Shown here one piece after another: positions 60,351-64,000 of a stretch of 64,000 bases of DNA (position 1 is its first letter; each line of letters starts with the position of its first letter). The stretch spans positions 1-64,000 of the forward strand of contig NZ_JADPCJ010000005.1 of assembly GCF_015670795.1 (NCBI RefSeq), read 5' to 3'. The position numbers and the translations under genes are program-made. This DNA comes from Collinsella aerofaciens (GTDB taxonomy: Bacteria > Actinomycetota > Coriobacteriia > Coriobacteriales > Coriobacteriaceae). A model generated the notes under the pieces. That model saw only the letters and a list, made by a program, of their open reading frames with translations. It made no database searches and was not told the DNA's origin.

Positions 60351-60510
60351 AACCTGCCATTTAGGGACAGGTTTATTTTTGGCAGGTATTTTCTGCGGTT
60401 TTGTCCTTTTAGCGAAAAGCGCCCCGCAACTGGCTCAATTCCAGTTGCGGGGCGCTTGCGTTTGCCCAGATAAAACAGACCAAAATAAACCTGTCCCTTT
60501 TTGGCAGGTT
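60351..60510. repeat. 160-bp AACCTGCC palindromic element between convergent genes
   Basis: The ends are inverted copies of AACCTGCC with AGGGACAGGTTTATTTT inside (left 60351-60382, right 60479-60510). In the centre is an 18-bp-arm GC-rich hairpin beginning AAGCGCCCCGCAACTGG. It fills the gap exactly: the proC stop ends at 60350, and the minus-strand gene's stop is at 60509-60511. The central hairpin can terminate transcription from both sides. A relative lies at 9771. Confidence 0.75.
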
Positions 60511-60682
60511 AGTCCCAGAAGCTGTCTTCCTCATCCTCGGACTTGGGTCCGCGGTCGACGTACATCTTATGGGTACGCTTCTCCATTACAAAGGCAAGAA
60601 TCGCAAATAACAGGATGCCGCCGGCGAAAAGGATGGCAAAACCGGTGCGGGTGCCAAACAAAAAGGAAAAAACTGCGTCCAT
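60509..60682 (-). CDS. Small single-pass membrane protein
   Basis: A 57-aa protein, MDAVFSFLFGTRTGFAILFA onward: one hydrophobic helix (about 5-32), then a basic stretch (MEKRTHKMYVDRG) and an acidic C-terminus ending in EEDSFWD. Inside-positive charges place the C-terminus in the cytoplasm. AAGAAGGC lies about 6 nt before the ATG at 60680-60682. I do not recognise a family. It lies divergent from serS and convergent to proC. Confidence 0.65.
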   Translation of the reverse strand: MDAVFSFLFGTRTGFAILFAGGILLFAILAFVMEKRTHKMYVDRGPKSEDEEDSFWD

Positions 60683-60793
60683 TGGGTGCCTTCTTGCGTA
60701 GTTGAGTTGGGTCGTAAACGCTCATAAGTATATACTTGCCCATACATGTACAAGGTTGCAACCTAAATGGAATGTATATCGCCGGAGGATCTA

Positions 60794-62077
60794 ATGCTTG
60801 ATATCAAGTTTGTTCGCGAGAACCCCGATGCCATCGATGTCGCCATGGCTAACCGCCAGACGTCTTGGGATCGCGAGAAGTTCTTTGAGCTCGACGACGA
60901 GCGCCGTGCCGTCATCACCGAGGTCGAGGAGCTCCAGGCTACGCGCAATGCCGAGTCCAAGAAGATCGGCGCCCTGATGAAGGAGGGCAAGAAGGACGAG
61001 GCCGAGGCCGCCAAGGAGGCCGTGCGCGCCGTCAACGAGAAGATTGACGGTCTGGCCGAGCGCCGTACTGCTCTCGAGCAGGAGCAGTACGACTTCATGG
61101 CTCACCTGCCCAACATTCCTTGCGAGGCCACGCCGTACGGCAAGGACGAGGACGAGAACATTGAGCGCCGTCGTTGGGGCACCCCGCGCGAGTTCGACTT
61201 CGACTTTAAGCCGCATTGGGATCTGGGCACCGATCTGGACATCCTCGACTTCGAGCGCGGCAACAAGCTCTCCGGCAGCCGTTTTACCGTTCTCGGTGGC
61301 GCTGGCGCCCGCCTGGAGCGCGCCCTCATCAACTTCTTCCTCGATACGCACACCAGCCGTGGTTTTAAGGAGTGGTGGCCGCCCATCGTCGTCAAGCGTC
61401 AGACCATGTTTGGCACGGGTCAGCTGCCCAAGTTCGAGGACGACGCCTACCACGTCTCGGGCGACAACTTCCTGATCCCCACCGCCGAGGTCGTGCTTAC
61501 CAACCTGCACGCCGGCGAGGTCCTCGATGCCGACACTCTGCCGCGTCGCTACACCGCCTTCACCCCCTGCTTCCGCGAGGAGGCCGGTTCCGCCGGTCGC
61601 GACACCCGCGGCATCATCCGTCAGCACGAGTTCGACAAGGTCGAGATGGTCAAGTTCGCTAAGCCGGAGGAGTCCGACGATGAGCTCGAGAGCATGACCG
61701 CCGAGGCCGAGTACCTGCTGCAGCAGCTGGGCCTTCCGTATCGCGTGATTAGCCTGTGCACCGGCGACTTGGGCTTCTCTGCCCGTCAGACCTACGACGT
61801 TGAGGTCTGGCTGCCGAGCTACAACGCCTACAAGGAGATTAGCTCCTGCTCCAACTGCGGTGACTTCCAGGCTCGCCGCGCCAACATCAAGTATCGCGAC
61901 CCCGAGAACTTCAAGGGTTCGCGCTACCTGCACACGCTCAACGGTTCTGGCCTGCCGGCCGGCCGCACCATGGCTGCCATTCTGGAGAACTACCAGAACG
62001 CCGACGGCACCATCACGATCCCCGAGGTTCTGCGTCCTTACATGGGCGGTCTCGAGAAGATCGAGCCGGTCGCGTAA
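60794..62077 (+). CDS. serS: Seryl-tRNA synthetase
   Basis: A 427-aa class II synthetase that charges tRNA-Ser and tRNA-Sec. The N-terminal coiled-coil arm covers about 30-105. Motif 2 is around [20 protein letters not shown], the serine-binding region contains [14 protein letters not shown], and motif 3 is around [21 protein letters not shown] 60794 has GGAGGAT about 7 nt upstream; an earlier in-frame ATG at 60767 has none. It is monocistronic with a good terminator. Confidence 0.96.
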   Translation: MLDIKFVRENPDAIDVAMANRQTSWDREKFFELDDERRAVITEVEELQATRNAESKKIGALMKEGKKDEAEAAKEAVRAVNEKIDGLAERRTALEQEQYDFMAHLPNIPCEATPYGKDEDENIERRRWGTPREFDFDFKPHWDLGTDLDILDFERGNKLSGSRFTVLGGAGARLERALINFFLDTHTSRGFKEWWPPIVVKRQTMFGTGQLPKFEDDAYHVSGDNFLIPTAEVVLTNLHAGEVLDADTLPRRYTAFTPCFREEAGSAGRDTRGIIRQHEFDKVEMVKFAKPEESDDELESMTAEAEYLLQQLGLPYRVISLCTGDLGFSARQTYDVEVWLPSYNAYKEISSCSNCGDFQARRANIKYRDPENFKGSRYLHTLNGSGLPAGRTMAAILENYQNADGTITIPEVLRPYMGGLEKIEPVA

Positions 62078-62101
62078 CTTGGCTGCATAGGGGATATGCA
62101 A

Positions 62102-62130
62102 GGGCGCTCCTTCGGGGGCGCCCTATTTCG
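62102..62130 (+). terminator. Terminator of serS
   Basis: A 9-bp stem, GGGCGCTCC-TTCG-GGGGCGCCC (62102-62123), is followed by TATTTCG. It lies 24 bp after the serS stop. Confidence 0.7.
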
Positions 62131-62250
62131 TGCGCAGGTCCATATCATGCCGTGCGGACAGCTCAATAGAAAACACACGAACAACTGTTCTGTATACAGC
62201 TATCTACCTGTTATGCTTTTGCTAAATAAGAGCGAGAGAAAGGGGACGCG

Positions 62251-62628
62251 ATGGAGCTGTTTGATGATCGGGTGGTTTTGTTTGAGAGCGACGAGGGTGG
62301 GGAGTACCTGCTTGTAACGTGTGAGCCGTCTGGCATGGGTGGCCTGGTGGTTCGACAGACGAGTGAGGGTCCGTTGACACAATGGTGTTTTGAGGAGTCG
62401 CCGCATGTGGTCGAGACCTTTGTGACGCACGTGGGGCTTGTGGCGCTGGAGCACTTCTATGGAGTTGGGACTTCCAACCAGGTCGCGCGCATGCTGAGCA
62501 TCTCGTTTGCCGATTATGATTGTGCCCAGCGGGTGAGATCGCTCCTGAGGGAACTTGATGCCAAGTTTGACGTGATCGAAAAGCCAATCGATCGTACGGG
62601 GAACGGCGGTATATGCGGAGCAGCATGA
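62251..62628 (+). CDS. Hypothetical protein
   Basis: A 125-aa protein, probably soluble, with a mixed alpha/beta look: MELFDDRVVLFESDEGGEYL, a central SPHVVETFVTHVGLVALEHFYG, and a helical C-terminus. It has no motifs I recognise. AAAGGGG about 5 nt before the ATG and normal codon use support it. The tRNA-Arg promoter starts 37 bp after its stop. Confidence 0.7.
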   Translation: MELFDDRVVLFESDEGGEYLLVTCEPSGMGGLVVRQTSEGPLTQWCFEESPHVVETFVTHVGLVALEHFYGVGTSNQVARMLSISFADYDCAQRVRSLLRELDAKFDVIEKPIDRTGNGGICGAA

Positions 62629-62664
62629 CAAAACTGCGTTTCACAAAAAAGTTTGAGATTGAGC

Positions 62665-62693
62665 TTGACTCCAATAAGCTAAAGTGGTTTTAT
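62665..62693 (+). promoter_or_regulatory. Promoter of the first tRNA-Arg
   Basis: TTGACT (62665-62670) and TTTTAT (62688-62693) are 17 bp apart, 13 bp before the tRNA. The -10 is weak. Confidence 0.5.
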
Positions 62694-62705
62694 ATGTCTT
62701 GCGCT

Positions 62706-62782
62706 GCGGCGTTACCTCAGCTGGATAGAGGGTCTGACTACGAATCAGAACGTCATAGGTTCGAATCCTATACGCCGCACCA
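62706..62782 (+). tRNA. tRNA-Arg (anticodon ACG), first copy
   Basis: 77 nt with encoded CCA. The acceptor GCGGCGT pairs with ACGCCGC, the anticodon arm is CTGA-CTACGAA-TCAG, and the T-arm is ATAGG-TTCGAAT-CCTAT. It is identical to the copy at 63131. Confidence 0.95.
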
Positions 62783-63010
62783 ATTGAGTTTTTAGCCTCC
62801 GGAAACGGGGGCTTTTCCTTTACGGGGGCATTGCGGAGATTCGAACCTCGTTCGAGGCGCGAGCGTCAAGAAAACGCGGAGCGTTTTTAGCGAGCGGGCG
62901 AGCGCGCCGGCAGGCGGGCGAAGCCGGTGCGGATCCGCGCGGCGGATGCGCGGAATCCTATACGCCGCACCAACTGAACTTTAAAGCCTCCGGTAACGGA
63001 GGCTTTTCTT
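62763..63010 (+). repeat. tRNA-linked duplicated 3'-end element, copy C (Arg)
   Basis: Block 1 (62763 onward: GAATCCTATACGCCGCACCA and terminator) recurs at 62953, 190 bp away. The core has GATTC (62838-62842) matching GAATC (62953-62957), CCTCG-TT-CGAGG (62846-62857), AAAACGC-GGA-GCGTTTT (62871-62887) and ATCCGC-GCG-GCGGAT (62933-62947). The second terminator (GCCTCCG-GTAA-CGGAGGC plus T4) differs slightly from the first. The core also contains GATTCGAACCTC, an antisense form of the T-arm. Confidence 0.88.
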
Positions 63011-63089
63011 ATATCGCGATGCGTCGAAGATAGCATCAAGTGGTCAAAATGAGTAAAAATCAAATTTGATAACTTTTTTCGAAAATTGC

Positions 63090-63118
63090 TTGACCTTTAT
63101 TCAGTCGATGTGCATAAT
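63090..63118 (+). promoter_or_regulatory. Promoter of the second tRNA-Arg
   Basis: TTGACC (63090-63095) and CATAAT (63113-63118) are 17 bp apart, 12 bp before the tRNA. Confidence 0.75.
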
Positions 63119-63130
63119 AATCAACAAGTC

Positions 63131-63207
63131 GCGGCGTTACCTCAGCTGGATAGAGGGTCTGACTACGAATCAGAACGTCATAGGTTCGAATCCTATACGC
63201 CGCACCA
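63131..63207 (+). tRNA. tRNA-Arg (anticodon ACG), second copy
   Basis: Identical in all 77 nt to the tRNA at 62706, but with its own, stronger promoter and a different 5' flank. CCA is encoded. Confidence 0.95.
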
Positions 63208-63437
63208 ATTGAAATTGAAAGCCTCCGGCGACGGGGGCTTTTCTTTTATGCCGCCACCGCATGGATTCGAACCTCGGTCGAGGCGCGGGCGTAAAGAAAA
63301 CGCGGAGCGTTTTTAGCCCGCGGGCGAGCGCGCCGGCAGGCGGGCGAAGCCGGTGCGGATCCGCGCAGCGGATGCGCGGAATCCTATACGCCGCACCATT
63401 TGAGATTAAAGCTCCCGGCAACGGGGGCTTTTCTTTT
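63188..63437 (+). repeat. tRNA-linked duplicated 3'-end element, copy D (Arg)
   Basis: Block 1 (63188 onward) recurs at 63379, 191 bp away. The core has GGATTC (63263-63268) matching GAATCC (63379-63384), CCTCG-GT-CGAGG (63272-63283), AAAACGC-GGA-GCGTTTT (63297-63313) and ATCCGC-GCA-GCGGAT (63359-63373). Terminators follow both blocks. Copy C lies 425 bp upstream, and the two arrays differ at scattered positions, so they are not a fresh duplication. Confidence 0.88.
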
Positions 63438-63561
63438 ACGCCAGCTTGAGTGCTTTCGTCCAAAGGGACGATTTCCTGTCGACTCGTGTAAGATTCCGAG
63501 TAGGTGTCGCGGCCCATCCGCGACCACTCCTTCTCTCAACGACCGATCAGGGTGATATTTC

Positions 63562-64000
63562 GTGGCAGAGCGTCCGACATACAGGCTCAGGTTTCTCGAT
63601 CCCAAAAAGCGCTTTCCGGCGATGCCCGAGCAGCCTGCGGGGCGCTCATATGGCGTGGTCTGGAAACTCTTTGGCGAGGACCAGCATGAATCTTGTTATG
63701 TCGTCGAATTCGTTGGCAAAAGTCATGTGTCGCTTTTGGGCTACGTAAGCGTTTCGGGTGAGGTGTACAAGGTGGACCGCCCCGTCTGCGAGGCTCCGCT
63801 GCCCAACGATCCCGACATGGAACTGGTCCTTGACGAGTCGGATTCCAGTATTGGTGAGATTATGGTAAGGGAAGCCAACGGTGCAATGCGCGCGTGTGCG
63901 CAAACTGCCGGCTCTCCCGAAGGCCCCATGCGCGAGCAGTCCGACCACGAGACATGGAATTCGACCCGCGCCCTTCCTTACGGCGAGTTCATGGCCTCGA
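63562..64000 (+). CDS. Hypothetical protein, N-terminal part (runs off the window)
   Basis: An open frame of at least 146 codons starting at GTG 63562 (MAERPTYRLRFLDPKKRFPA), with AGGGTGA about 7 nt upstream. The visible part is rich in beta-strand-like segments (SYGVVWKLFGED, SCYVVEFVGKSHVSLLGYVSVSGEVYKV) and then becomes acidic and Ser-rich. It has no membrane segment or known motif. It is cut by the window end, so no family can be given. Confidence 0.65.
   Translation, partial: MAERPTYRLRFLDPKKRFPAMPEQPAGRSYGVVWKLFGEDQHESCYVVEFVGKSHVSLLGYVSVSGEVYKVDRPVCEAPLPNDPDMELVLDESDSSIGEIMVREANGAMRACAQTAGSPEGPMREQSDHETWNSTRALPYGEFMAS

Noticed and set aside
60794-60800. T-box or other riboswitch before serS
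   Set aside because: The leader is under 110 nt, with no T-box sequence or terminator.
62613-63316. Short plus-strand ORFs across both tRNA-Arg genes
   Set aside because: They translate the tRNA sequence itself.

Overview
The window looks like a chromosome segment of a Coriobacteriia gut actinobacterium, most likely a Collinsella species. The basis is the high GC content, strong Shine-Dalgarno sequences close to most starts, several GTG starts, Collinsella-like proteins (DUF4012, DUF5710, AbiEi-like/DUF559-like proteins, an actinobacterial Tad locus) and many short palindromic intergenic repeats. The species call is inference; no 16S gene is present.

Layout. 1-1.3 kb: an IS110-family transposase with a structured noncoding flank. 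1.4-5.4 kb: recQ, then a GntR/UTRA regulator and a SIS-domain sugar-phosphate enzyme that look like one regulated unit. 5.4-7.6 kb: a 2-hydroxyacid dehydrogenase and metA. 7.6-19.2 kb is an accessory stretch: an AbiEi-like gene broken by an in-frame TGA and bracketed by repeats, 5-formyl-THF cyclo-ligase, a hicAB toxin-antitoxin pair with a visible promoter and operator, an M16C peptidase, an AlbA_2/ATPase gene behind a duplicated operator array, an HNH nuclease, small unknown genes and tRNA-Val. 19.4-26 kb: an EamA transporter, a DUF4012 membrane protein, glmM and an M32 carboxypeptidase. 26.1-30.2 kb: a T-box leader with pheS-pheT. 30.3-33.2 kb: an ECF-type cobalt/nickel importer behind a NikR-like operator. 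33.2-41.7 kb: a phospholipase C-like protein, a nuclease-like protein, pyruvate kinase, a calcium-type P-ATPase with an elaborate RNA leader, and rsgA. 41.8-51.5 kb: a compact Tad/Flp pilus operon (cpaB-like, tadZ, tadA, tadB, tadC, pilin and four pseudopilin-like genes, DUF192). 51.5-64 kb: four tRNA genes (Phe, Leu, two Arg) interleaved with translation and housekeeping genes (rsmI, metG, rsmA, tatD, rlmH, proC, serS).

The most unusual signal is at the tRNA genes. Each of the four + strand tRNAs (Phe, Leu, Arg, Arg) is followed by its own terminator, then by a GC-rich element of about 125 bp that can fold into several hairpins, then by a second copy of that tRNA's own 3' end plus terminator. 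The copy-to-copy distance is 186-191 bp every time, and the duplicated sequence always matches the local tRNA. The stems differ in sequence but remain paired between copies, which suggests a selected structure. I do not recognise this as a described family.

Secondary points of interest: a two-hairpin leader with a 7-bp kissing-loop match that pairs the P-ATPase Shine-Dalgarno; a GAGCGTGGA repeat family with direct units plus a long inverted pair; a 160-bp palindrome fitted between two convergent stop codons; a GH5 protein whose acid/base motif is lost; and a common Ala-Gln processing-type motif in four Tad pilin-like proteins. All names rest on reading motifs by eye; no database search was run.
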